Part shown: positions 34,890-44,900 of the stretch, piece after piece
Layout: the number at the start of each line of letters is the position of its first letter
Numbering within the stretch: the stretch's first letter is position 1
NCBI GenBank assembly: GCA_965202735.1
Contig: OZ241844.1
Location: 1,922,001 to 1,986,000, forward strand
Length of the DNA: 64,000 bases
Reading direction: 5' to 3'
From: HK1 sp965202735
GTDB taxonomy: Bacteria; Pseudomonadota; Gammaproteobacteria; HK1
Position numbers and translations under genes: made by a program
Notes under the pieces: generated by a model
Database searches by the model: none
The model's input: only the letters and a program-made list of their open reading frames with translations
Told to the model about the DNA's origin: nothing

Positions 34890-35050
34890 TTTTGTCCGGC
34901 GAGGGGCGGTGCAGGCAGGTTCGGCGGTCCATTCGGGAGAGGATTTCGTTGTCGATGCACCGGTCTCGGCCTCGAGGAGGCACCACCCACCGCAAGGACG
35001 GCAACTTCACAGCGGTCTCCAGCCGCCGGCCGCGACAAAAAATGGTCCTG
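34890..35050 (-). repeat. Repeat R3, copy 2 (inverted)
   Basis: A near-identical inverted copy of 20886-21048, ending AAAAAATGGTCCTG. An R1 copy follows ten bases later. Together they fill the gap between the enolase-like and AAA/DUF4143 genes, and no gene is seen in 34730-35203. Confidence 0.85.
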
Positions 35051-35059
35051 GGGCAGCTT

Positions 35060-35180
35060 CAGCCATTCCCGCCAGGCGGGAACAGGCCCCCAACCCCCTC
35101 GACTCGACGCCCTGAAGGTCGAAACCGCACCACAATCCCGCCATGGTACGGCCTCTTCCGGGCGCTGGCGGGAATTGCCG
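35060..35180 (-). repeat. Repeat R1, copy D
   Basis: A full-length element in reverse orientation: CAGCCATTCCCGCCAGGCGG, CTCGACTCGACGCCCTGAAG, CCATGGTACGGCCTCTTCCG and CTGGCGGGAATTGCC. It ends 24 bases before the 3' end of the AAA/DUF4143 gene. Confidence 0.85.
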
Positions 35181-35203
35181 GGGCAACTTCAGCACACCGG
35201 GTG

Positions 35204-36439
35204 TTACAGCACCCGCCACCAGGGGACGGCGAGGATTCGGTCCGACATCCACTGCGTCTCCGCCCCGCCGTGGAGCAGCAGCCCGCCGATGAACCGATCC
35301 GGATACTCCTCCCGGAAGGTGCGCAAGCTCCTCGTGTCGGAGTAGCCGGGGCTTGCCGCCGCCTTGACCTCGATGGGCAGCAGCCGGCCGCCGGTCTCGA
35401 TGACGAAATCGACCTCCAGATCGGTCGTCGTGCGCCAGTAGAGCACCTCGGGGACCGGGACCCGGCTGTCCCGCCACACGAGCAGGTCGGCGAGGACGAG
35501 CGTCTCCAGGTGCGCCCCGGAGGCCGTCCCGGAGCCACTCAGCCACAGCGCGAGCCCCGGATCGCTCCAGTAGAGCTTCGGGGTCCTGATCAACCGCTTG
35601 GTGCGATTCACGGAGTACGGCGCCAGACGCACGATCTGGAAGGAGGTCTCCAGCAGGTCGAGGTAGCGCTGCACCGTCGCCCGCGGGACCCGAGTGTCCC
35701 GGCCGAGTTCGGTCTGGTTGACCATGGCGCCGAGGCGCAGACTCGCCGCGCGCATCAGCCGCCGGAAATCGACGAGGTTGTCGATGGCGGCCATGGTCTG
35801 GAGGTCTCGCTCCAGGTACGTCCGAATGTAGCCGTCGAACCAGAGCGAACGGGCGTCGTCACCTTCGAGCTCCACCGCCGGGGTCGGATAGCCGCCCCGG
35901 CGTGCCTCCTCGCGCCAGTCGGCGGGGACCGCCGGGCGGGATTCGATGAGGTCGACCCACTTCGCAACGGGCGCCGACAGCAGCTCGCTCCAGATTCCGG
36001 GAGCCCGCAGTCCCAGCCGCTCCCCGCGCGTCAGGGGCCAGAGGTTGATGTACGTCGCCCGGCCCGCGAGCGTCTCCGAGACTCGGTGCATCAGCAGCAG
36101 GTTGGCCGAGCCGGTGAGGAGGAAGCGCCCGTTGCGACGCGGGCGGTCTTCGTCCACCGCGCGCTTGACGGCGAAGAGCAGATCGGGCTCTCGCTGCACC
36201 TCGTCCAGGGTAAGCCGAGGCATCCTCTCCAGGAGGTCCCCGGCGGCGAACCTGGCATGTTCCCGAATCTCGAGATCGTCGAGCGTGAGATAGAGACGAT
36301 CCGCGAGAAATGGCTCCGACCGGGCCAGGGTGCTCTTGCCGGTCTGACGGGCGCCCATCAGCACGACGACCGGCGACGCGGCGAGGGCGCGCTCCAACAG
36401 GCTGGAAGCAACCCTGGGCAGATAGTGCGGACCGCTCAT
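35204..36439 (-). CDS. AAA ATPase with DUF4143 domain
   Basis: A 411-residue protein of the AAA_14/DUF4143 family. Walker A is GARQTGKSTLA (near residue 32), Walker B LTLDEVQREPD, and the arginine/sensor region FLLTGSANLLLMHRVSETLAGR. The DUF4143 part starts near residue 200 (YLERDLQTMAAIDNLVDF, a winged-helix-like stretch with TVQRYLDLLETSFQIVRL) and ends in a PD-(D/E)XK-like segment: TTDLEVDFVIETGGRLLPIEVKA, with D-x(n)-E-x-K. The family is widespread in mobile and accessory regions and its function is unsettled. The start lies inside a 22-base tandem duplication. A second member is encoded at 55591-57309. Confidence 0.88.
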   Translation of the reverse strand: MSGPHYLPRVASSLLERALAASPVVVLMGARQTGKSTLARSEPFLADRLYLTLDDLEIREHARFAAGDLLERMPRLTLDEVQREPDLLFAVKRAVDEDRPRRNGRFLLTGSANLLLMHRVSETLAGRATYINLWPLTRGERLGLRAPGIWSELLSAPVAKWVDLIESRPAVPADWREEARRGGYPTPAVELEGDDARSLWFDGYIRTYLERDLQTMAAIDNLVDFRRLMRAASLRLGAMVNQTELGRDTRVPRATVQRYLDLLETSFQIVRLAPYSVNRTKRLIRTPKLYWSDPGLALWLSGSGTASGAHLETLVLADLLVWRDSRVPVPEVLYWRTTTDLEVDFVIETGGRLLPIEVKAAASPGYSDTRSLRTFREEYPDRFIGGLLLHGGAETQWMSDRILAVPWWRVL

Positions 36440-36477
36440 GACGTGGGCGATTATCGCTCATGACGTAGGCGATTATC
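36434..36477. promoter_or_regulatory. 22-bp tandem direct repeat over the AAA/DUF4143 start, facing the DUF6361 operon
   Basis: GCTCATGACGTGGGCGATTATC is repeated once (36434-36455 and 36456-36477) with one difference. The first copy includes the complement of the AAA start codon. It lies in the divergent control region of the AAA gene and the DUF6361 operon, so it could be an operator or a simple slippage duplication. The following 157 bases to 36635 are AT-richer than the surroundings and probably hold the operon promoter. Confidence 0.55.
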
Positions 36478-36634
36478 CAGTTCGAGTCTCAATCTACGGC
36501 GGGAACGTTAATCTGAGTGGTAATCTCTGGGCGGGCCGGATTCACTTAATCTCGACTGGGACCAAAACACCCTCGGCAACAGGACCTGTCCGGCGACAAT
36601 TCCCCCTCATCAAAGAGCATCCAAACCGTCAGCA

Positions 36635-37822
36635 ATGTCTTCCCTGTCCTGGATCGTGTTCGACGAGGTCGAACGTCAGCGCGCGCGTCGAATCATGGCG
36701 CTGTTCGAGGAGAGGGAATCGCGCGATGAGCTCGGACTGGGATCCATTCGAGACTCCATCGCCGACCATCTGTTTCCAGGCACCAGCACGATCCAGACAC
36801 GTGTGCGTTACATGCTGTTCGTGCCCTGGATCTACACGATGATCGAAGACACGGACGCATCAACCGAACGGCTCATGCAGGAGGCAAGGAGTCTTGAAAT
36901 CAAACTCATCGATGCCCTGCGCTGCGGCGGTGAAGAAGAAGGCGTCATCGGTCGATTTGCTCAAGGACAACTGCAACGCCTGCCAAGTTCGATCTACTGG
37001 AACGGACTTCGTAGCTGGGGCATCCGAACATTCGCGGGTCCGCAAGAGGCCTACTTTGCGTCCATACCCGATCTCCGCCGCCGCCGACATCGGAAACGGT
37101 CGGTGTCTGATTTTCCGGACGACCAAAGTCACGATCATGCGCCCTGGTGCGCGAACCTGCCGTGCCAACCTGATGGCCTGCTGGAACGTGTCGATTTCAA
37201 TCTGACCGACAACGAACGCGATTTCCTGATCGACCGGCTGGTCAACGCTCAACCGGACAGCCTCCTTACCCATCTTGCCAAGGCCGGACGCCACGCAGGC
37301 TGCGAATTCGTCTGGGAGCACCCCGACCGCACCTCTTTCCGAATGCAAACCCGCCGCTTGATCGAGCATGCCGAGGTGTTCTCTGCGGTGATGCACGGTG
37401 CTGCCCTGCTCTACAACCTGATGCTGGCGGAACAACGCAAGAACGAGGAGTGGGTCGACCGCTATCACGACGGACTCTCGAAATGGAGAGAGACGGAATT
37501 CGACCGGGCCACGGTCTCGCTTTGGTCACTCGACGACTTCTGGAGCTGCATCGAGCACGAAAGCCATCGGATTCGTGACCGCGCCCGACGTTTTGTGCGT
37601 CGGTGGTTCGAGTTGATCAACAAGAGTGGCGGCGAAATCGCCGACCTTCCCGAAGCACGCACTCTGGTGCAGGAACGGGAAAGGGCGCTCAAGGGATCGC
37701 AGTCACGGTTTGTCAATCGGACGGTCCTCGACAAGTGGAGAGGCCGTTCCGGTACGGACCGGTTGAGCTTTCGCTGGCGGGAAGCAAACAGCCACATCCG
37801 GGATCTGGTCAATGCCGGCTGA
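36635..37822 (+). CDS. DUF6361 family protein, first gene of a candidate defence operon
   Basis: A 395-residue protein. The N terminus (LSWIVFDEVERQRARRIMALFEE, ESRDELGLGSIRDSIADHLFPG, TSTIQTRVRYMLFVPWIYTMIE) is the hallmark of DUF6361, a family of unknown function found next to phospholipase D-like proteins and helicases. The middle carries many charged residues (RRRRHRKRS) and a few cysteines (WCANLPCQ). The C-terminal half is helical, with no recognised catalytic motif. It overlaps the PLD gene by 11 bases (ATGCCGGCTGA shared), so the two were translationally coupled before the transposon arrived. Codon use is less GC-biased than in housekeeping neighbours, fitting acquisition by transfer. 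Confidence 0.8.
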   Translation: MSSLSWIVFDEVERQRARRIMALFEERESRDELGLGSIRDSIADHLFPGTSTIQTRVRYMLFVPWIYTMIEDTDASTERLMQEARSLEIKLIDALRCGGEEEGVIGRFAQGQLQRLPSSIYWNGLRSWGIRTFAGPQEAYFASIPDLRRRRHRKRSVSDFPDDQSHDHAPWCANLPCQPDGLLERVDFNLTDNERDFLIDRLVNAQPDSLLTHLAKAGRHAGCEFVWEHPDRTSFRMQTRRLIEHAEVFSAVMHGAALLYNLMLAEQRKNEEWVDRYHDGLSKWRETEFDRATVSLWSLDDFWSCIEHESHRIRDRARRFVRRWFELINKSGGEIADLPEARTLVQERERALKGSQSRFVNRTVLDKWRGRSGTDRLSFRWREANSHIRDLVNAG

Positions 37823-38298
37823 TCTTCCACTGCACCCGGATGTTCGCACGCTCTATGGCGGCAATCTTCGCCCACCTCCCGGAACCGTATTCGATGCCGG
37901 GGTCGCAACGACCTTCACGCTCGACATCGAGACGGCACTTGCCATTCCCGTGACACTGACCCTGTTCGCTTCCGAAGACCGGGACGAGCTGCTGAAGAGC
38001 CCGCTCGCCCTGCTCGAAGGGCTTGAGCGGGTCGCTGACCGACTTGCGGTTTTCTGCGAGGCGGGTCGTATTCAGGCTCAACCAGCGCGCCAGTCACGGC
38101 TTTGCACACTGCTCGAACGTCTTGTTACCGAAGTGGCCGCCCCCTCGCGTTGCGGCTCGTTTCATTCAAAGCTCTGGGTGCTGCGCTATCTGCCTCTGGA
38201 GACGAGCGAGCCGATCCGAATCATCCGCCTCCTCGTTCTGTCGCGGAACCTGACTCGAGACCGATCCTGGGATCTTTGTCTCTGTCTTGACGGCGTAA

Positions 38299-39750
38299 CT
38301 ACTCGGGCAAGTTATCGACAGCGCGCCCGGCGAGAGCGATCTGAATGGCGACCAGGGGATTGTATCCTTGGTTCGCCATGGACTGGAGATAGCTTGAGAT
38401 TCGGCAGTACGCTTCGGCGTACTTTCGGGTGCGGAAGCATCCGGAGACCTTCTGCTTGACCTTGCTCATCCGCAGGTCACGTTCCGCGCGATTGTTGGTG
38501 AACGCGACGGCGGGGTGCTTGGCGAAGCGTAGCACGGCGCTCTCGTGCTTTTTCAATCGGTCCCACAGATTGTGTGCATCGGACTTGGCCACTTTGCCAC
38601 GCTGCCCCTTTTGTCGAGGGGGAATCGGTGGAAGCTCGCGTTCCCCCTGGGTGAGGATGGTGCGGTAGCGTTTCTGTACGGCCTTGTACTCGCTTTCGGT
38701 AAGCGTTTTCTCGTCGCGTTTGGCGACGTGGTGGCAGGCGTCGAGGAGCAGGCGCTTCATGCGCTTGGCCCAAGCGTAGTCGTGAGCATCGACGATGAAG
38801 GTGAGCTCGCGCAGGAGGTGTGCCCCGCATAGTGCGTGGTCGCAGTGCGCGTAGCTCAAGTACGAGGCCCAGCAGTCGTGGACCGCCACGCCCCCGTAGC
38901 GCGGGATGATGCCGATGGCCTCGATGGCCTCGCATCCGCGCTTGGGATGGAGGCGTTTCACGGTGAGCGTCCCGGCGGAGTAGACGTGAATCCAGTGATT
39001 CTTTCGGTCCACACGCAACGAGGTCTCGTCGACGTGCATCGCCGGTGCGAGGAGGAGGCGCTCGAGGGCTTGATTCTCCCACTCGGCGAGCGCCTGATGG
39101 AGCTGGGCAACGTAGCCGAGCAGCGTCGCCTCGGACAGGAGCTGGCCGATGAGGGCGTGCATCGATTGGGCGACGCGCTTGAGCGAGAGCATCTGGGCGA
39201 CGAGCAGGTGCACGACGTAGGCCTTGACGCCGGGGCCGTACTGCAGCGGGCCGGGGAGTTCGCGGGGGAAGCGCGCCCGGGTCTCGGTGTGGCAGCGCGC
39301 GCAGTGCTTGATTTCGGCGTCGGCGTGACGCACGACCTTCTCGAACACGATGTCGGCGAGGGAGCGGCGCTCGTGGCCTGTGCAGGCGGTGTCGGTGAGG
39401 TCTTCGCCGCAGCGCGCGCACGCATCGACGCGCAGCTCGGTGACGTAGGTCCGGGTGCGAGTGTTTGCAGCGCGCGCCTCGTTCGATGCGGGTCCTTTGC
39501 CCTTGGCGCCGGGGCGGGTGCGGGTGGTGGCGTCATCGGGGCTCTGGGAGGCGGGGAGACTTGAGTTGGCGCTGCTCTTCGGCGTGTGCTTTTCCATGAA
39601 CACCGCCATCAGCAGCTCGAACAGCATCAGCAGAGCCTTGAACAGGGCGCGGCTGTCCTCGTGCATCTTGCCCGCGGCACACAGCGACTCGAACTGCCCC
39701 TTGAGCGCATCGAACTCCGCGCGCAGCGACGCCTTGTTGACCGTGGCCAT
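38299..39750 (-). CDS. tnpC: IS66 family transposase TnpC
   Basis: A 483-residue transposase. Order of features: an N-terminal helical/leucine-zipper-like stretch (residues 1-60), a low-complexity hinge, a zinc-finger pair (DACARCGEDL and KHCARCHTETRARFP near residues 110-155), and the DDE catalytic core: MHVDETSLRV (Asp), VAVHDCWASYLSY (Asp) and AVAFTNNRAERDLRMSKVKQKVSGCFR (Glu), followed by the IS66 C-terminal SYLQSMANQGYNPLVAI. All catalytic residues are present. Its TAG stop lies within the terminal inverted repeat. Ten bases separate it from the methylase gene, so both are probably one transcript. Confidence 0.93.
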   Translation of the reverse strand: MATVNKASLRAEFDALKGQFESLCAAGKMHEDSRALFKALLMLFELLMAVFMEKHTPKSSANSSLPASQSPDDATTRTRPGAKGKGPASNEARAANTRTRTYVTELRVDACARCGEDLTDTACTGHERRSLADIVFEKVVRHADAEIKHCARCHTETRARFPRELPGPLQYGPGVKAYVVHLLVAQMLSLKRVAQSMHALIGQLLSEATLLGYVAQLHQALAEWENQALERLLLAPAMHVDETSLRVDRKNHWIHVYSAGTLTVKRLHPKRGCEAIEAIGIIPRYGGVAVHDCWASYLSYAHCDHALCGAHLLRELTFIVDAHDYAWAKRMKRLLLDACHHVAKRDEKTLTESEYKAVQKRYRTILTQGERELPPIPPRQKGQRGKVAKSDAHNLWDRLKKHESAVLRFAKHPAVAFTNNRAERDLRMSKVKQKVSGCFRTRKYAEAYCRISSYLQSMANQGYNPLVAIQIALAGRAVDNLPE

Positions 39751-39759
39751 CGGTGACCC

Positions 39760-40422
39760 CTACCGCTCGGCCTCGACCGCCATCATCGCGCCGAGCACCG
39801 CGAGGCGCTCGGGATGAGGCAGCGCCGCGTAGCGCCGGGCCCAGCTCTCGGCCTTGCGCTTGATGCGCTGGCGGTCGGTGAAGTTGCGCCCCGCGTAGCG
39901 TGCCCAGTGCAGCCGCTCAGGCGCGAAGTTGAACCACAGCTTCTCGGTGCGCACCCCGCCCTGGTTCATCACCTGCCACTCGACGCTGCGCCACCCTTCC
40001 AGCCGCTCGTCATAAAGCGTCGAGGGATAGCCCGAGACCATCACCTGACAGGGGAGCGCCGCGAGCAGCCCGAGCAACTCCACATGGTCCGTCTCATCGT
40101 AGTCGAACCGGTAGCGGCGCTTGGAGCTGCGGGTGCGCTTCAGATACGGCGGGTCGCAGTAGACGAGTTCCGAGCCCTCGAACGCGAACTCGGCCAGATA
40201 GCGGTGGGCACAGCCGTGCACGAGCTCGACGCGGTACTCGCACTCGAACGCATCGAGCGCGCGCGCATCCAGATCGATGCCGATGTTGCGCAGCGCCGCG
40301 GGCTTGCGCCGCATGATGGCACCCCCACCGAGATGGGTCTCGATGTAGGTGTGGTGCGGCGGCATCATCGCAATCAGCGGCTGACACAGCCCAGAGGTCG
40401 CCTTCGAGCCGAAGTAGCCCAC
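39760..40422 (-). CDS. D12-class DNA adenine methylase, IS66 passenger
   Basis: A 220-residue N6-adenine methyltransferase. ETHLGGGAIM is the S-adenosylmethionine-binding motif and LVYCDPPYLKRTR the DPPY catalytic motif; MGYFGSKATSGLCQPL matches the KW-x-GSK-like N terminus of the class in a shortened form. GYPSTLYDERLEGWRS in the C-terminal half is typical of phage- and transposon-borne D12 enzymes. It is encoded upstream of tnpC on the same strand and inside the element, in the place where tnpA and tnpB would stand. It could mark the element's ends or protect it from restriction; target site unknown. Confidence 0.87.
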   Translation of the reverse strand: MGYFGSKATSGLCQPLIAMMPPHHTYIETHLGGGAIMRRKPAALRNIGIDLDARALDAFECEYRVELVHGCAHRYLAEFAFEGSELVYCDPPYLKRTRSSKRRYRFDYDETDHVELLGLLAALPCQVMVSGYPSTLYDERLEGWRSVEWQVMNQGGVRTEKLWFNFAPERLHWARYAGRNFTDRQRIKRKAESWARRYAALPHPERLAVLGAMMAVEAER

Positions 40423-41981
40423 CCGCGTCGTGCTCCCATCCCCCTGTATGGGAGCCGTACCATAGTGCCGCGTTCCTATGCTGTCAACGACCGACCTACG
40501 AAGCCGCTTGGCGTCCCTTGGGCGAAGCGGCCGCTTCGCGCTCTACGAATCCTTCGGACACCTCCTAAGATCGGGTGAGTAGTTACTTGACGGCAAGGTC
40601 GCGCGAGGACGGCGTGCGGCCAATGCACCGCTGGTCGATTTCCTCCGGCGTTTGCCGTCTCTGGCCACGGGAGCCGCACCCGATCACATCGACCGACTTG
40701 TCGCCGATTTGTCGAAAGATCTTCACCGAACGGAATGGATGCTCCCGGCGCCGTTCGAGAAGGTCGCATTTGCCGTCAACGGAACGAAGCGCCGTGTATG
40801 GAGACCGTCACGTTGCAGAAGACTCGGCGTCGTCTCGCCGTTCTGCAACGAGGATGCGTTGGAGATGCTGGCGGATCTGTCCATAGAGCCGCCTACTCTC
40901 GTCAGTCGATCCGACGAGCTGATTGCGGTGGCTCCGCGAGTGCTCGATCGCTTTTCCGAAATATCGGTCATGGACGAGTTCGCCGAGACCGAGGACGGCG
41001 AAGGCGACGACAGCGACGAGGATGCAGCTCGTCCACTTGGCGGGCTCCACGCCAAGGTCTTCGTGCAGGAAAACGGCTGGGATACCGCGATCACCATCGG
41101 CTCCGGCAACGCGACACGCCCTGCGCTGCTCACCGGTAGAAACGTCGAAGTGTTTGCGACGCTGACCGGAAAGCGGTCCAGGGTCGGCAGCATCTCGGAC
41201 ATCTTCGGGCCGGATGGCTTCGGGCGAGTGTTGCGTGCATTCCGACCCGCCGAGATCCCGCAACGTGACGCCGGTCAGCGCGCCGCGGAGCAAAGAATCG
41301 AACGGGCGCGGCGCGAACTGGTCAATGCCGGCTTGGCGCTGAACTGCACGGCACGAGAGGATGAAGAAAGCGGCAAAGGGCTCTGGAAGGTCGTCCTCCA
41401 ACCCGATCAGGCAGTTCGGTTCGACGGGCTCGGGTCGGTAACCTGCTGGCTGATCACCACGGGCGAGGCACATGCTCACGATGTCTTGATGCCATTGCGT
41501 GACGGGGGCTCCATCGAAATCGGCACGATGCCCCTGATCGACGTGACGCGGTATGTCGCCTTTCGTCTGACCGACGCAACGCACGAGGAGACGACTGCCC
41601 TGTTTGCGCTTGGCCTCCGGATCAGCGGCCTCCCGTCAACCCGCCATCAGGCGGTACTGCGATGGGTGCTGGACGGGAAGGCATTTCTCCGCTATCTGCG
41701 CCTGTTGCTCGCCGACACGAGCGACCCGCTGTCGACCCAGTTCGCCGCCGGTTCAGCCGAAGGCGGGGGGGGGGGCTGGATGGAGTCGGTGGATGACGAA
41801 CCGATTCTGGAAGACATGGTACGAGCGCTGTCGCATGGTCACGACCGCCTGAGCGCGGTACAGCGCCTCATGGAACGCCTTGAACGGGTCTCCACCGACG
41901 ACGGTGCACCGGTCGTGCCGGAAGACTTCGTCAGGTTGTGGGATGCGTTCCGCGCAATTCTGGACGAGTGAAAGCGGACCC

Positions 41982-44900
41982 ATGCCTGACACCGAACGGT
42001 TCGACGCGGAAGCGGCGTTGCGACCGCTCAAGAAGTTTCAGCGTCGGACCGTCGACCATGTCATGCGCCGCTTCTACCAGGACTCGGATGCCACGATGCG
42101 CTTCCTGGTCGCCGACGAGGTCGGTCTCGGGAAGACCATGACTGCGCGAGGCGTGATCGCGTGCGCGATCGAACGGCTCTGGGATCGCGTGGAGCGCATC
42201 GATGTGCTCTACATCTGCTCGAACCAGGCGATCGCTGGCCAGAACATCAACCGGCTCAACGTACTCGGCAAGGAGGCATTCTCCCTGCCCACGCGAATGA
42301 CGCTCCTGCCCTTGCAGTTGGCGGGCGACCATGGACTTGGCCGCAACAAGGTCAACTTCATCAGCCTCACACCGGGAACGACGTTCAATCTTCGGTCGTC
42401 CACCGGTGTCAGCCAAGAGCGGGCGTTGCTGTTCCATCTTCTCAAGGAACTGGTCGAGCCACGAAGAGGTCTCTGCAACCTGCTCCAGGTGGGGGTGGGA
42501 ATCGATAATTGGCACCGTATCGTGGAGCAGACACGAATCGACATCGACAAGGTGGACCGGAAACTGATCGAAAACTTTCAGGCCGAATGCACCAATCGGA
42601 ATCTGATCGACAAGCTCGCTGATCTCTGCCACATCTTCCACCGGTCGGGAAACGACTATCCGCAGGAAATGACCGGACCCCGCAATCAGACGATTGCTGA
42701 ATTGCGCAGCCGCCTTGCCCACGTCTGCGTCGATGCGCTCGCACCCGATTTGATCATCCTCGACGAGTTCCAGCGATTTACGGAGCTGCTGCACGGCGCA
42801 CATGACGCCGCGATGTTGGCGAGAGAGCTTTTTGACTATACGGATAGCAAGGGAAACACCGCACGAACGCTGCTGCTGTCCGCGACACCGTATCGGATGC
42901 TGACACTGTCCGGCGACACTGAAGACGACGGAAATCACTACCGCGAGTTCCTGGAATCGCTCTGCTTCCTGTTCGGACACGAGCGGGGACCGAAAGTGGT
43001 CGAGGAGTTGAGTCGAGAAGTCGATCGATTCCGCCGCGCGATGCTGTCACTGCCGCATTCGAAAGCGACAGCGCGTAAGCGCAAGCTGTCGATCGAGGAG
43101 CAGTTGCGCACCGTCATGGCGCGCACCGAGCGCGTCGCCAGTACCCGGGACCGAGACTCCATGATCCAGGAGCCGAACCTGACCATCGGTGTGAAGCCGA
43201 GCGATCTGCGTTCGGCCGTCGCCATTGCCGAAGTCGCCCGCGTCGCGGGCGCGCCGGAGATCGTCGAATACTGGAAGTCAGCGCCCTACCTGATCAACTT
43301 CATGCGGGACTATGCGCTCAAGCGCGCCATAAGGGACTACGACGGGATGAAATGCCCCAGTCCGCTGCTCAATGCGCTCACAGCCGCAAGGCCGTCGTCC
43401 CTGATCCGCAGGCGTATCCGGGAGTATCGTCCGCTGAAACCACCGAATGGCCGCATGCGACTCCTGATGGACGATGTTTTCGACAACCGCCTCGCTCAAC
43501 ACCTGTGGATTCCGCCTTCGCTCCCCTATTACAGCGACGGCGGCTCGAACGAGAGCCGGACGAGCAAGTCACTGGTGTTCTCGTCATGGTCCGTGGTCCC
43601 CGATGCGGTGGCGGCCGTTCTGTCCTACGAGGCGGAGCGTCGAATGGGTGTGAGGCGGGCGGGGATGGACTACTTCGATCGACGGCGCCCGAGGCCGCTC
43701 CAGTTCCGTGTGGCTCAGGGCAGACTCGCCGGGTTGCGGGCGCTGCTCCTGATCTATCCGTCGCCGTCGATTGCAAAGGCGGCGGACCCGCTCGACATCG
43801 TCGCCAGCCATTCCGAAATGCTCTCCTACGATAGGATGCGGGAGGCCCTGGCAACACGACTGGAACCGTACTTGCGGCGGTTGCGGTCCGCTGCCGGTGG
43901 GGCCACGGAGCCCAACACGTGGCAGTGGGCCGCTCCGGCCGTGCTGGACGCGCTCGGTGGCAATCGCGCCCGTAGCTGGCTGGAGGACGATGACGGCTTC
44001 GTGGATCTTGGAACGGAAGAGGCCTGGGGCGATCACGTCGATGCGCTACGCAAGGCAATCAGGGCAGGACGAGTCGGCGGCATTGTGCCCGACTCAGCTA
44101 TCGATCTTCTTGTCGATCTTGCGCTCGGCAGCCCGGCCATCTGCGCGCTGCGGGCCTTGCGCCGAATCGCCCCGGCGCTCGACTGGGACGATCCGGCGCT
44201 GCTGACCGCGGCGGCTCGGGTCGCCTGGGGCTTCCGTGCGCTGTACAACCAGCACGATACGGTGGCGCTGTTGCGCCGCGAAAGCGATGACCGGTACTGG
44301 CATAGCGCAATCAGCCACGGCGCACGCAACAACCTCCAGGCCGTTCTCGACGAGTACGTTCACTGTCTCGTCGAATCCGAGGGATTGACGAACGAGGAAC
44401 CACGCCTTCGTGCCACCGAACTCGCCCGCGCCATCGGCCGGGCGATTTCACTGCTTCCGTCGCAGATCGAGGTCGACGAGCCTTGCGTCCGCGCCGGTCG
44501 GCTCCGTATCCGCAAGTACATAATGCGAGGCCGCTTCGCCATGCGGCTCGCCGACTATCGAGACGAAGAAGGGTCGGCAGCCCGTCTGGGAGGCGTGCGC
44601 GACGCCTTCAATTCCCCATTCCGGCCGTTCGTGCTGGCGACCACTTCGATCGGACAGGAAGGGCTCGACTTCCATCCCTATTGCCATCGGCTCTATCATT
44701 GGAACCTGCCGCGGAATCCCGTCGACCTGGAACAACGCGAAGGACGCGTGCATCGGTACAAAGGACACGCAATTCGCCTGAACGTCGCTGCCAGCCACGC
44801 GGCGGCGGTGCGAGGCTGCGGTCGAGCGCCGACAGACCCTTGGGCCGCGATGTTCTCCGCCGCGCGGGCCGCCTCATCGACCGACAGCGGCCTCATTCCC

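Larger units (their letters stand above)
38295..40586 (-). mobile_element. IS66-family element (2292 bp) with adenine methylase passenger and 8-bp target duplication
   Basis: The ends are inverted GTAACTACTC (38295-38304 and the complement at 40577-40586), beginning GTAA as in IS66. The flanks are TTGACGGC at 38287-38294 and 40587-40594, the 8-bp duplication expected of IS66. It encodes a TnpC-type transposase and a D12-class DNA adenine methylase, and no tnpA or tnpB. That gene content resembles the IS66 subgroup that lacks TnpA/TnpB (ISBst12-like). The perfect duplication and open transposase indicate a recent insertion. Confidence 0.92.
37812..41971 (+). pseudogene. Phospholipase D-like nuclease gene split by an IS66-type element
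   Basis: The 5' part (37812-38294, 161 codons) and 3' part (40595-41971) are one gene: removing the element and one copy of the 8-bp duplication rejoins LCLCLDG to KVARGRRAANAPL in frame, giving 619 residues. The first part has a PLD half-site FHSKLWVLRY with LSRNLTRDRSWDL; the second has GGLHAKVFVQENG with GSGNATRPALLTGRNVEVF. Two HxK...N half-sites are the PLD nuclease/phosphodiesterase pattern. The restored protein would be cotranslated with DUF6361 and lies 10 bases before the helicase gene. Unless the element excises, the protein is truncated after the first half-site and the system is probably off. Confidence 0.88.

Noticed and set aside
40423..40586. tnpA or tnpB of the IS66 element
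   Set aside because: Only ~160 bases lie between the methylase start and the element end, too short for either gene, and no relevant motif is present.
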